A DNA stretch of 64,000 nucleotides from Polyporus tsugae (Eukaryota; Basidiomycota; Agaricomycetes; Polyporales; Polyporaceae), in assembly GCA_024305745.1 (NCBI GenBank), contig JAHRBS010000010.1, positions 627,501 through 691,500 on the forward strand. Reading direction: 5' to 3'. Below the pieces are notes generated by a model, which saw only the letters and a program-made list of their open reading frames with translations, searched no databases and was not told the DNA's origin. Made by a program: the position numbers and the translations under genes. Shown here one piece after another: positions 40,602 through 50,714 of the stretch (the first letter of the stretch is position 1; the number at the start of each line of letters is the position of its first letter).

Positions 40602-40989
40602 TCTCCACAAGCACCAGTGCACTTTTCCCCCAGAGTTTACACACATTTATCATCCCCCTTTCCCCTCGTACGGTACATACTCAGACCCTCTATGTTGATG
40701 TAGCGTAGTACGTGCTCTAGTCACACCATCGGACGTGGTCTTGATTCAACTCGAGGCTTGCCACTTTCAGTGGTACAGTGCGCGGAAAGCTCCTAACCTG
40801 AGACCCTGGCACTGACAGAAGTGGTCTGCCTCACAGCCTGGGAGGCTAGAGAAAGGCGGCGAAACAAAGCCAAGGCAGGACACCCCTGGGCTCGTGTCCC
40901 TTGAGGTTAAGACACAGCAATAGGCCGAGGAGGCTGAGCAGACCGTGTTGGATTGTGCACCTGCCGTCTCTGTTCCTTGGATAGGAAGC

Positions 40990-42358
40990 AAGTTTCAACA
41001 ACCTGGCGAGCTGCAGTATATACGGGCACGTCTTCCACGTCATCGCGGTCGAAGACCAGCATTGGAACAAGTTAGACTCGTGGTGGTACATCTGCAAACA
41101 ACAACCCTGCCCCAACCGGTCGAACACCTTTGACTGGGATGAGGAAAGCTGGTCTCAATATCCCAGTTTTGTCGCAACCGCCCCAGAGCAGAATGATCTC
41201 ATCACCCAGTCATGACCCAGAGTCCTCACCAACCGCCTTCCACGAGCAGCCTCTGCCGCTGCAATCAGCCGACCAGGCAAATGTCCCCCTAGCCGTGCTC
41301 CTAGTCATATCCCCACTCCCAGCGGATCACCCTCATTGAGATCAATTCCACTTGGCCAAGCACTTGCGCTAGCCAGTGACCATATTGCACGAAAAACATC
41401 CAACCCCCCACCCACACCCTCTCTGGCAGGGACCCCTCCACAACAAACCATTGTTCTTAACACCCCAAGTAGTCCCTCACCCGTGCCAAGTCCCTCTCCA
41501 CCCTCATCGCCTGCTTCCACCATGGCCACGCCCGCTCCCTTCGATGTTTCCAAACTCCTCTCTAAAATTGCCCCTCATGAGTACAATGGAAAACTCGCGC
41601 AGGAAGGGCTTCGCTTTGTGGCTAATGCCCGCATCTACTACGATCTTCTCGAGGCGCAAGGTGTTGCGCACGAGATCCGCTGGATCACGATCCTCAACAA
41701 GTTGACCAGTGGTGCTGCTGAGTGGGCTGGTCCATACATCGTCACGGTGGCCAGTGGCAATGTTGCGTGGTCGGACTTTGCGGCCTTTGAAGGGTCATTC
41801 AAGGTGCACTTCTGCGCTGCAGACGACGAGGAAGCGGCTGTCGCAGAACTCACCAAACTCTGCAAGGCTTCCCATCAGCTTGGCACCGTCAAGGACTACA
41901 CCAGCCAATTCAATGCCATTGCTGCTTGCACCAGGTTTGCTGATGCAGACAAACACGAACAGTACTGCACGGCACTCCCTTACAAGATCAAGGACACCTT
42001 TGCAACCACAGCGCACAATATCTCGGACCTGGCCAAGATCCAGAAAGTCGCGCTGCAGATGGACCAGCAACTTGCCGCATGCGAGGAGGACCGGCCAAAG
42101 CAATTTGGATGGAAGAAGAAGGGCGAAAAGGCAGCTGCCTCCAGTTTGGGCAAGAAGAAGTTCAACGGCGAGTGCTGGAACTGCGGTGAGAAAGGACATC
42201 CCATGTTCTGCTGCCCAAAGCCCAAAGTCGAGGGCCAACAGGTTGCCTCTTCTTCCTCATCCGGTGCCGATGAACTCACGACACTCAAAGCCCAGCTCAA
42301 GGCAATGGAGGAGAAGATCGCCGCCCTTACGGTGGTTGATAAGAAAGAGGGTTTTTGA
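40990..42358 (+). pseudogene. Element B gag
   Basis: Capsid-nucleocapsid ORF in one frame ending at 42358, with one in-frame TGA at about 41212 (TQS-stop-PRVL). The capsid region includes NGKLAQEGLRFVANARIYYD and DLAKIQKVALQMDQQLAACE. The CCHC zinc knuckle CWNCGEKGHPMFCC lies at about 42175-42216, followed by a Gln/Lys coiled-coil-like tail. The exact initiator is uncertain; no convincing ATG was seen in frame after the TGA, so the start probably lies upstream (about 41 kb). Confidence 0.75.
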
Positions 42359-42423
42359 TTAGAACCGCATTGGACGCTGCGCGTGCTGGTTCCTGTAGTA
42401 ATAGTTGATTTTCTGTACTGGGT

Positions 42424-45400
42424 TTGTCGTTTGTATATGAAGTAAATCACGATGGTCACCACTTTCATATACCGGTATGGTTAATCAGCAAGCAGCGACA
42501 TAAGGACATTGTAGCTATGGTAGATAGTGGTGCTACTACTAAGTTCCTACATAAACGATTCGTAGAACAGAATAGGGTTACGACGAGGAAGTTGGCAAGG
42601 CCAATTCCTCTGTACAACATTGACAGTTCGGAAAACCGTGATAGTACAATCACAGAGGTTGCCATGTTGGATATGGCAATCGGAGACCACAGGGAGAAGG
42701 TGGTCTTTGTAGTGATGGATATAGGAGAAGAGGATGTCATCATCGGCCTGGACTGGCTACGCGAGCACAACCCTGAAGTAGACTGGGAACGTGGCTCGCT
42801 GTGGCTGTCGAGATGTCCAGAGACATGCCCGGCTAACCAGAGAACCTCTGAACCTGTTGAGACCAAAGCGCGTGATATGGAGGTACGGCTTACAGCGCGC
42901 TGCGGTCCTCGACGGGCAAAGAAGGTTAGGAAGGTTGGAAGGGTGCATGCGGCCATTATGACTGAGGAGAAGGAGGAGGATAGGCCCTGGCTGCCAGGAT
43001 TCCTGCTGCGGTGGGATGGAACTGAGACGTCTCTTCTCAATGCATGGGAGGATGGACAACGCCTTTATGGTGCTCCGCAACTGTTTGCTTCAGCAACATA
43101 CACATATTTGCAACAACTCGCTGAGCAAGAGTACCAGAAGAAGGAAGTCCGCTCCGTCGAAGAGATTGTACCCGAGCACTATCATGAATACTTGCATGTG
43201 TTCTCGAAAGAGGCGTCCGAACGTTTGCCAGAACACGGACCCTATGACCATGCGATAGAGCTCGTGCCCAATGCAAAGATGTTCCATTCCCGCGTGTACC
43301 CCCTATTGCCCAGTGAACAAGGAGAGCTTGACAAGTTTCTTGCTGAGAACTTGGCCAAAGGCTATATTCAAGAGTCAAAGTCGCTGATGTCATCGCCGTT
43401 CTTCTTTGTCAAGAAGAAGGATGGTAGCCTACGTCCAGTCCAGGACTATCAGCGACTCAACGAGATCACCATTAAGAACCGTTACCCACTACCATTGGTA
43501 TCGGATCTGATAGATCGACTCAAGAAGGCCAAGTACTTCACAAAGCTCGATATTCGCTGGGGGTACAACAATGTGCGGGTTAAGGCCGGCGATGAGTGGA
43601 AGGCTGTCTTCGTGACCAATTGAGGGCTGTTTGAGCCGAACGTTATGTTCTTTGGGCTAGCCAATTCACCCAGCACATTCTCTGCACTCATGAACAACAT
43701 CTTCAAGGACCTCATCATACTCAGCAAAGTCACTATCTACCTCAATGACATCCTCATATTCACTGACAGTCTTGAGGAACACTGCACACTGGTGCGCGAG
43801 GTCCTGAAATGTCTTAAGGAGAACAATCTGTTCTGCAAGCCAGAGAAGTGCAAGTTTGAACAGCCTAAGGTGGAATACCTCGGTGTACTTGTCTCGGAGA
43901 ACTACGTAGAGATGGACCCAGTGAAGGTGAAGGGTATTGCAGATTGGCCTGTCCCTCAGAATGCCACGGATGTATGGAAGTTCCGCGGTTTCGCAAACTT
44001 CTATTGGCGGTTCATAAAGGACTTTAGTGCCATCTGCAAACCCTTGGATTGCCTCACGGGCAATGCGCCATGGCAATGGGGAGACAAAGAGCAGTCTGCC
44101 TTTGACGAACTCAAGCGCTGCTTCACCAGAAGCCCTGTCCTGATGATCTATGATCCAGACCGCAACACCCACATCAAAGTCGACGCATCTGGCTTCGCTA
44201 CGGGCGCGGTTCTGTCTCAGGAGGGGGAAGACGGCAAATGGCACCCCATCGCTTTTCACTCCGAGTTGATGAACGATGCTGAATGCAACTATGAGATCTA
44301 TGACAAGGAGATGCTCACCATCATTCATGCCCTGCAAACCTGGCATCACTATCTCGAGGGTCTCCCTAGTGTGTTCAAGATCCAGTCGGACCACAAGAAC
44401 CTTGAGTATTGGCGCACAGCACAGAACCTCACACACAGGGCATGATGGGCTCTCTATCTGTCACAATTTGACTTTGTCATCTCACACAAGCCTGGGACGT
44501 CTAATGGTAGGGCCGATGCACTGTCGAGACGGCCCGACCACCAGCACAAAGATGCAGATGACAATCTCGGTCGAGTCTTGTTGCAGCCAGAACATTTCCG
44601 GGTACTGGCAGCCAAGAGAGGGCACCTATCAGTGGTTCCAGAGAAGGCACTGCTTTGATGCATCCGTGAGTGTGGAGAGCGCGAGCAGGAGGTTGTGGAG
44701 GCACTCAGTAAACTGGACAAACTTGGACCAGCGTGTCTTCAGAATGACTTGGTGGACTGGAACAGTGAGCAAGGCCGGCTACTGTACCGAGGCAAAGTCT
44801 ATGTTCCCAAGGACGACGCACTGCATGCTGAGATTGTATGCATCCACCACGACCTCCCGCCCACTGGACACCCTAGGCAGTCGAAGACGTTGGAGTTGGT
44901 CACGCGAAACTACTGGTGGCCAGGCATGGCAAAGTTTATTAAGCATTACGTTGAGACCTGCGACGCCTGTCGCCGCGGCAAGGGCTCGCATGCCAAATCA
45001 CACAGTCCTCTTCAACCAAACGAAATCCCTGATAGCCCGGGCCAGATTGTGATGTGCAACTTCATCACTGGACTCCCAGAGGTGGACGGATACAACGCGC
45101 TTCAGCTCATCGCTGATTGGCATGGAAAGATGATACATCTTATTCCTTGCACCGAGGAGATTGACACAGAAGGAGCTGCTGACAACTTTATCTGAGAACA
45201 TTTTCTTTTTCACGGGCTGCCATGGAAGATCATCTCTGATCATGGGCCCCAGTTCTCAAGCAAGCTCTTCTGCATTGTGCTCAAGGGACTCGGCATGGGA
45301 AGTTCAATGTCCACAGCCTACCACCCTCAGACGGATGGGCAATCGGAACGATGGAACCAGGAGATAGAGGTGTACCTTTGTATGTTCTGCTCATGGCGCC

Positions 45401-46119
45401 GCAATGACTGGGTCAAGTGGCTGCCGATTGCAGAGTTTGCCTTTAACTCGCACCAGCACTCGTCAATGGGTTATTTGCCATTCTACCTCATGTACAGCTA
45501 CGAACCCCAGTTCCACATTCTGATGTTGCCTACGGCGGTGCCTGCGGCTGATGAACGTCAAGAGGAGTTGCGACAGGCACGAGAGGATGCAACCGTGGCC
45601 TTGACTCTAGCAGCTGAGTGGATGAAGGAGTACTATGACTGGTACGTCCGCAAGGCACCAGAGTTCAAGGAAGGCCAGAAGGTTTGGCTCGACATGAGGA
45701 ACTTCTGTGTTCCTGGAGTCTCTCGGAAACTGGTGGATTGGTACGCTGGCCCATATCCGGTTGTACGCAGGGTGGGCAATCTAGCTTACAAGCTCAGACT
45801 CCCCAAGGACCTTGTAATCCACCCAGTATTCCATGTTTCTCTGTTGCTTCCACACAAGGAAAGTCGACTCCCCGGTTGTCACCCAGCAGAGCCAGTGGCA
45901 ATTGAGGTGGAGGGGGAGGAAGAGTATGAAGTGGAGGAAGTGTTGGAGTCATGGCGGTATGGGTGGTGGAAGAAACTGCAGTACCTCGTATACTGGAAGG
46001 GTTGGGGCCCTGAACACAACAGCTGGGAGGATGCAGTGGACCTTACAAATGTGCCGCAACTTGTGCAAAAATTCCATTCAACGCACGCAGAGGCGCCTGG
46101 TCCTCTCAAGAAGACTTAG
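42424..46119 (+). pseudogene. Element B pol: protease, RT, RNase H, integrase, chromodomain
   Basis: One continuous frame apart from four TGA codons (43621, 44443, 44656, 45193). The protease has AMVDSGATTKF. RT has [34 protein letters not shown] and the catalytic box as TIYLNDILIFTD, where the first Asp of the usual YxDD box reads Asn. RNase H begins IKVDASGFATGAVLSQ. The integrase has the HHCC end CDACRRGKG, ISDHGPQFSSKLF and YHPQTDGQSERWNQE. The chromodomain has YLVYWKGWGPEHNSWEDA near 45985-46035. Pol lies in a different frame from gag, about 65 nt after it, with an in-frame stop at 42406 and no ATG close to its start. Confidence 0.9.
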
Positions 46120-46151
46120 TCGTGAAGGCACGACCCTTAGGAGGGGGGTAT

Positions 46152-46585
46152 TGTCATGAACGTTCAATTCAGCACCTGCCACCAGCACCTTAGTTTCCTT
46201 TTCTGGACGATCTACTTCTCATGTCGTACTTATTGTTCTCCATTGCATTGTATCTCATCCTTTGTTCTCTAGCACAATAGCTCCTTATTGTCCATTGTCA
46301 CTATTGTTCCGTTTCTATTGTTCACCCGTGTCCATAGTTACCTATTGTCCCCAGGTTCTCATTGTCCTCTATACGTATATAAGGACCTGTACTTTGCTGC
46401 CTGGAGACCTCAGTTTTGACCTCTTGTCTCCAGGTAAGCCTCGCTGTATTTCGCTTGTAGACACCTACTTACTCAATACATCTTGTCTCCAGCCCTGACC
46501 GTTGAGCCTTGCTCCGCTCTCGCTGCACAAGTGCTTGTCGGCGCTCGTGCTCATCTCGTAAGTCTCCCTGGTCCCAGTCGTAACA
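46152..46585 (+). repeat. Element B 3' LTR
   Basis: 434 bp, beginning TGTCATGAACG and ending CGTAACA, followed by the target duplication AGGTC. The TATA and transcript-start sequence are identical to the 5' LTR, while the 3' third (from about 46450) is much more divergent. Confidence 0.92.
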
Positions 46586-47490
46586 AGGTCAGGATTCAGG
46601 GAACCACTCTGCCGCTTTTTTCTCAAAGACATCTCTGTAGTCATGGTAGAGGTCGGGTACCATGTCCTCAAAAGAACAGGCTTTCTCGCCTTCATGGAGT
46701 TTCTGTGCCATTTCCATAACCAGGTTGAGTTTGCCTACAACCCAAGTCTGTTGTCCTATGGAGAACCATGGAAGGCCTAGCAGTGATTTCCAATAAGTAC
46801 ATCATCCAATAGTAACTGGGCCGGTATGGCCGTTGTGTAGGTCAAAGGGAATGTCCCGTGTGACAGGAGGTTCGTCAGGTTGGAAGATGCTGATGACTGG
46901 TTCGCCGTGGATATATGAGATAAGGAGTTCGTCTGGGGCCAGCTCTAGGAGTGGATCGTGTGACTCATCTTCTTCTGGAGAGGTCTCTTCCTCTTTGCAG
47001 TGTGGGGAAGTTTGTCTTTCGTCTCCCTGATCTGGTACCATTTCTACCGTGGGTTGCTTTGGTTTGAATGGTGAGGGGTTGGTAGAGGTGGGGATTCCAG
47101 GTTGGCAAAGTTGACTAGGCCCTGCTGCTAGTCCACTTTAGCATTGGTTTGACAAAGCCAGGGTAGGCTGGGAATAATGTGCTTGTTGCCCAGTGCGGTT
47201 ACCAGAAATTGAGTGCGTTGGGTGAGTCCAGCAATGGTCAGGTCCTTTCGTACGCAGTGGGTTATGAAGCCCTGTTGATTGGGTGTACCATCGACATTGA
47301 ATACTGGGATGGGTGATAACAGCTTGGAGCATGGGAGCCCTTGAGCAAGGGCAAAACTGTGATCAATGAAGATCCCTCCTGCTCCGGAGTCAACTAGGGC
47401 ATGGGTTTCGATGATTTGGTCATTTGTGATAGAGACAGGAATCCGCATAGATTGGTTGGATATCTCTGCTACAATTACAGGAGAGACCAT
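46586..47490 (-). pseudogene. Element A protease and start of RT, right of element B
   Basis: Minus-strand retropepsin with HALVDSGAGGIFIDHSFAL (about 47370-47400) ending at a stop near 47128. An acidic linker in another frame follows (SPEEDESHDPLLELAPDELL), then a TGA, then FEDMVPDLYHDYRDVFEKKA just before the insertion point. The change of frame and the stop show decay. Confidence 0.8.
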
Positions 47491-47528
47491 AATTTGGGGT
47501 CATCCAGACATCGGTACTGTCGACCCAT

Positions 47529-48929
47529 TCAAAAACCCTCCGCTTCCGCAATGTTTACCACCTCTTCCTTTTCAGCATCGGACAGAGAGGCATAGATGGC
47601 TCTAATGCGGGCAATGGGAGGTTCAACAGGGGTGGGGGTTTCAGCGGACTTGGTGGTGATGATGCAGATCTTGCGAGGCAGGGGTGGTGTGGGGTTCTTG
47701 GTATTGGAGGGGGTAAAGGGGGTGCCCTTGCAGTCCCGGGCAATGTGACCTTCGGTGTGGCATCTGAAGTAGATTCCTTTTTCCCTGAAGTAGGCTCGTT
47801 CTTCATCGGTGAGTTTTTCAAGTCGAACGGGGAAGGATCCAGTTGACACCGGGGTCTTGTTTGACGGCAGTTGGGTAGGCTTGGTGTGCTTGGTGTACTC
47901 GTTTGCCTTGCGCCATTGCATGTCCAAACGTACAGCGAGTTTGTAGTACCCCTCGATTGAGGTCAGCAGCTTCTCGACAGTCATGATGTTCTTGATCAGA
48001 CCGGAGTTAAGGCCTGTGAGGAAGTAGTCCGAGAGGATGTCTAGGTCTGTGACGGTGGATTTGGTGGCAATGCGATGGAACTGGGCAACATCATCTTCTG
48101 CTGACCCCGTCTGTTTCATTGCTTTCATCCGGGTGATGCAGTCGGCAGCTGGGGACAGGGGTTGGAAGGCGGCAAAGAACTTTGCTTTGAAGGTGTTGAA
48201 GGTTCCAAATCCCACTTCCGTGCCCTTGTCATTGGTCTCATATGCTTCTCCCATCAAAACTTCCTTCCATGGTCCAGCAGTGCCCCCTTCCAAGAACGAC
48301 AAGATAAAGATGATCCTTTCTTCATCGTTAGGATAGGATGCTGCATTGATGCATAGGTAGGTTCTGCAGGTGTTAAAGAACAGAGCTGCTGGCGTGCGGT
48401 CTCCCGAGAAGTCTGGAGGCGGGCGGATCTTTCGTTCGCTGGGTCGTACCGTGGGGGTACCAGTTACGGGAGGTGACTGCGTGTTGGACATGGGGATCTT
48501 GGGTTTCGGGGGTGAGTTGAGGTTGATTGTTTGTCTGGGGTTGGCACCACTTCCTGATGTCAGAAGTTTGGGTGGGGGAACAATGGGGGATACTGGAGGT
48601 GGTGTGCGGCGACTGATTCCTTAGCTGGCTAGGGTTAGAGCAGTGGCTAGGGGAATAGCTGAGAGTGAGGGGGAAGCTTTGGGGGTGGGGTTTCGACTGG
48701 GGTTCGGGGACGCCACAGGGATTTGACTGGAATTCTCTAGAGATCCCTTGGGCCACTCTGTAGGGTTAACTCTGGAGGTTCTTTCAAGGGGATATCCGTC
48801 TTCTCCAGTAGTATAGACCCAATGAGTACCGTTGAATATGATGTGTCGATCGTAGAGGTACCAAATGTCGTCTTCTCCAAGAGTAGAGTTACTTGGGAGA
48901 CGTCTGATGCTTTGTGTCGGGGGAGCCAC
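47529..48929 (-). pseudogene. Element A gag
   Basis: Single minus-strand frame from an ATG at 48929 to a stop at 47529, interrupted once by TAA at 48621-48623. The N-terminal part has WYLYDRHIIFNGTHWVYTT. The capsid-like part begins MSNTQSPPVTGTPTVRPSER (ATG 48491) and includes ALFFNTCRTYLCINAASYPN and FLEGGTAGPWKEVL. The zinc knuckle is degenerate (FRCHTEGHIARDC). Frame and length fit a Ty3/Gypsy gag of Agaricomycetes. Confidence 0.82.
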
Positions 48930-48967
48930 GGTTATTGCCTAGACTTAGATAAGTCGGCAGGAGAAAG

Positions 48968-48977
48968 AGTTTGACCT
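48968..48977 (-). promoter_or_regulatory. Element A primer-binding site (self-priming type)
   Basis: On the minus strand AGGTCAAACT lies two bases after the 5' LTR (LTR end at 48980). It is the exact reverse complement of AGTTTGACCT in the same LTR (49159-49150), about 30 nt after the TATA-like TACATAAG (49192-49185). No tRNA-type TGG is present. Confidence 0.72.
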
Positions 48978-48979
48978 AA

Positions 48980-49456
48980 TGTTACGACAAGGTTCTCAGT
49001 GTGGGGTCAGAGGTGCGCACTCTCAAAGTGGGCAGAGGATGGTGAGGGATTTAAGCAGTGTTTGTTGTGTCAGAGGTTCCGAGTAGTGACTGGCCAAGGG
49101 ACAGTCGCTCAAGGGTTCAGTGGGGAGTGAGAACCTCAATAGATTCAAGAGGTCAAACTAGGGAAAAGTACATGGGGGTCTTGTCTTATGTAGGTAACAG
49201 GAACAATAGCGGAACCGAGGTAACGGGACTCTACAGCGAACGGAGAACAAAGGAGTAACCGAGAAGGGGAGGCCTATTGTACTGAGAAGGACAATAGCAC
49301 GGGATGGTCCGGATCGAGGACAATAGCTAACACGTGATGTTGTGATCACGCGCCTAGTAAGAGTACAGTGGGGTTGAACCCAGGAGTCATGCAGGGGCGA
49401 GAGCGAGATAGGAACATCAAAGGGGAAAAGATAAGATGGCATACAAGGTGGTAACA
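48980..49456 (-). repeat. Element A 5' LTR
   Basis: 477 bp LTR, partner of 36058-36534. It includes the TATA-like element (minus strand TACATAAG, 49192-49185) and the predicted transcript start at 49159. Confidence 0.92.
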
Positions 49457-49784
49457 GCGCGCTCCTTTGACCGCACCAAGTCCCACTTTGTACAATACAT
49501 ACTGCATACTCTGGTATTTTCCACATCGCTAGATTCTCCGTTCTCATAGAGATATACCATACTCTTGCTCAATGACTCGGTTTAGTGTAGACCTGATCCC
49601 CTCTCTAGAGTGGGCCCTACCTTAGGCATTTCTCGTCCTTTTGGCACCAGAGCGGTGCCAGTTAGTGTAGGATCATGTAAGCTACCTAGCACGTGCTCAG
49701 TGCGCTGTCACCTCACCTCTGTCGAGCTCTGTGGTCCTTAGACTTCTTAGAGCTCGACTTAGGTGAGTACCTACAGGTTCCTCA
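49457..49784 (+). repeat. Copia-type LTR, right fragment
   Basis: Continuation of the LTR begun at 36032. It matches (reverse complement) 58171-58514 through CGCACCAAGTCCCACTTTG, the CACGTGCTCAGTGCGCTGT motif and GACTTCTTAGAGCTCGACTT. It ends near TTCCTCA. Confidence 0.75.
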
Positions 49785-50541
49785 TGTTGATGCGTACAGC
49801 CCGCTGCAATGTGCTGTGGGGCAAGCAGCCCAGGAGATCTTGCGGTACTGGAAGTGCAACAAGCACCCTACTCCGTGCTTCATTGATGCGATGGGTGAGC
49901 ACATCCCGATCATGCCAATCAGGCTCAAGTCCTGGTCCCAGGCCGCCGCTGCGGGTGCCTGTGTCGCCTCTGAGGCCCCTCCGGACAAGCTTCTCCAGGA
50001 GTGGACAGGTAAGCCGCTGTCCACTCCAAAGGCTTGTGGTCGTTCAGGCCCTATGTCCTCGTCGGTCCCTCTGGCACCCACCCCATTGCATGGCAATCCT
50101 GGTGCAGCAGTTGTGGTGGCTATCATGCCGCTGCTCACTATGGTTTTCGAACGTGGACTCAGTGGTACTCCAGCCACCACTGTTCAGGGCCCAGCTCCCG
50201 CCGCTGTCCCCGTCCCTGCTGTTCCTGTGCCCGCTGTCCCCATCCCCACTGTCCCCAGGGCCGCTGTCTCTGCTGCTGCCATCCCATCCATCGCCATTGC
50301 TTGTGCTGCATCCCCTTCCATCCCCGATGACAATGCAACCGTTGAGCATCTCTGTTCCTCACCATCACCCAATGTTCATAAAGAGCTCACTTGCTGCCTT
50401 GAGAGCTTTGGACGTGAGCGAGGTATTTCCCTCTGATAATATGATTGGCGCACTTGCTGCACTGTCGTACACTCCTGACTCTATCGCTGAGGTGCCTGTC
50501 GAGCACCTTTACCAATTTGTTCCGAATTTGGAAGAGGGTTA
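49785..50541 (+). other. Gene-like remnant with Pro/Val/Ala repeats, unknown
   Basis: Open plus-strand frame after the Copia LTR, with a globular-looking start (GQAAQEILRYWKCNKHPTPC, EHIPIMPIRLKSW) and then short Pro-Val-Ala repeats (PVPAVPVPAVPIPTVP, about 50210-50260). A second frame continues to a stop at 50541 (DSIAEVPVEHLYQFVPNLEE), suggesting one frameshift or an intron. No family recognised; it may be a captured or dispersed gene fragment. Confidence 0.3.
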
Positions 50542-50714
50542 GGTTTACGCTCCAAAAAATTATGCACGTGCCTAGTATGGTCGAGTTGTGACCAAGCGCG
50601 CCAAGTATGCTCGTTATTCGTTGTAGTTGGGTCAAATCCTCTGCTCCATTCACATCCATTGTAATCATTTGATCACACACTACTCATTTCATATCATACA
50701 GTATTGTACATTCA

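Larger units (their letters stand above)
40149..46585 (+). mobile_element. Element B: Ty3/Gypsy chromovirus, plus strand, nested in element A
   Basis: Complete-length LTR element with 5' LTR 40149-40588, gag, one long pol frame and 3' LTR 46152-46585, flanked by a perfect 5-bp duplication AGGTC (40144-40148 and 46586-46590). A polypurine tract AGGAGGGGGGTA sits directly before the 3' LTR. The integrase carries a C-terminal chromodomain, placing it among chromoviruses, which often target marked chromatin. Four in-frame TGA codons break pol. Confidence 0.95.
36058..49456 (-). mobile_element. Element A: Ty3/Gypsy chromovirus, minus strand, containing nested element B
   Basis: LTR retrotransposon with two 477-bp LTRs (36058-36534 and 48980-49456) beginning TG and ending CA. 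Order on the minus strand: gag, protease, reverse transcriptase, RNase H, integrase, chromodomain, then an extra ORF. A second element (40149-46585) splits pol. The 5-bp flanks are ACGCG (left) and GCGCG (right), a target duplication with one mismatch. The interrupted target is a Copia LTR. The coding part carries several stops and at least two frame changes, so the copy is not expected to be autonomous. Confidence 0.93.

Noticed and set aside
41795..42468. Minus-strand ORFs across element B gag
   Set aside because: Antisense to a gag with a clear CCHC zinc knuckle.
43621..45195. Programmed stop-codon readthrough or recoding of TGA in element B
   Set aside because: Several TGAs at probable CGA (Arg) positions plus an Asn in the catalytic box fit mutational decay far better than regulated recoding.
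36027..49789. Target-site duplication for the split Copia LTR
   Set aside because: The outer flanks TATAT and TGTTG do not match, so a clean solo-LTR origin is not shown.
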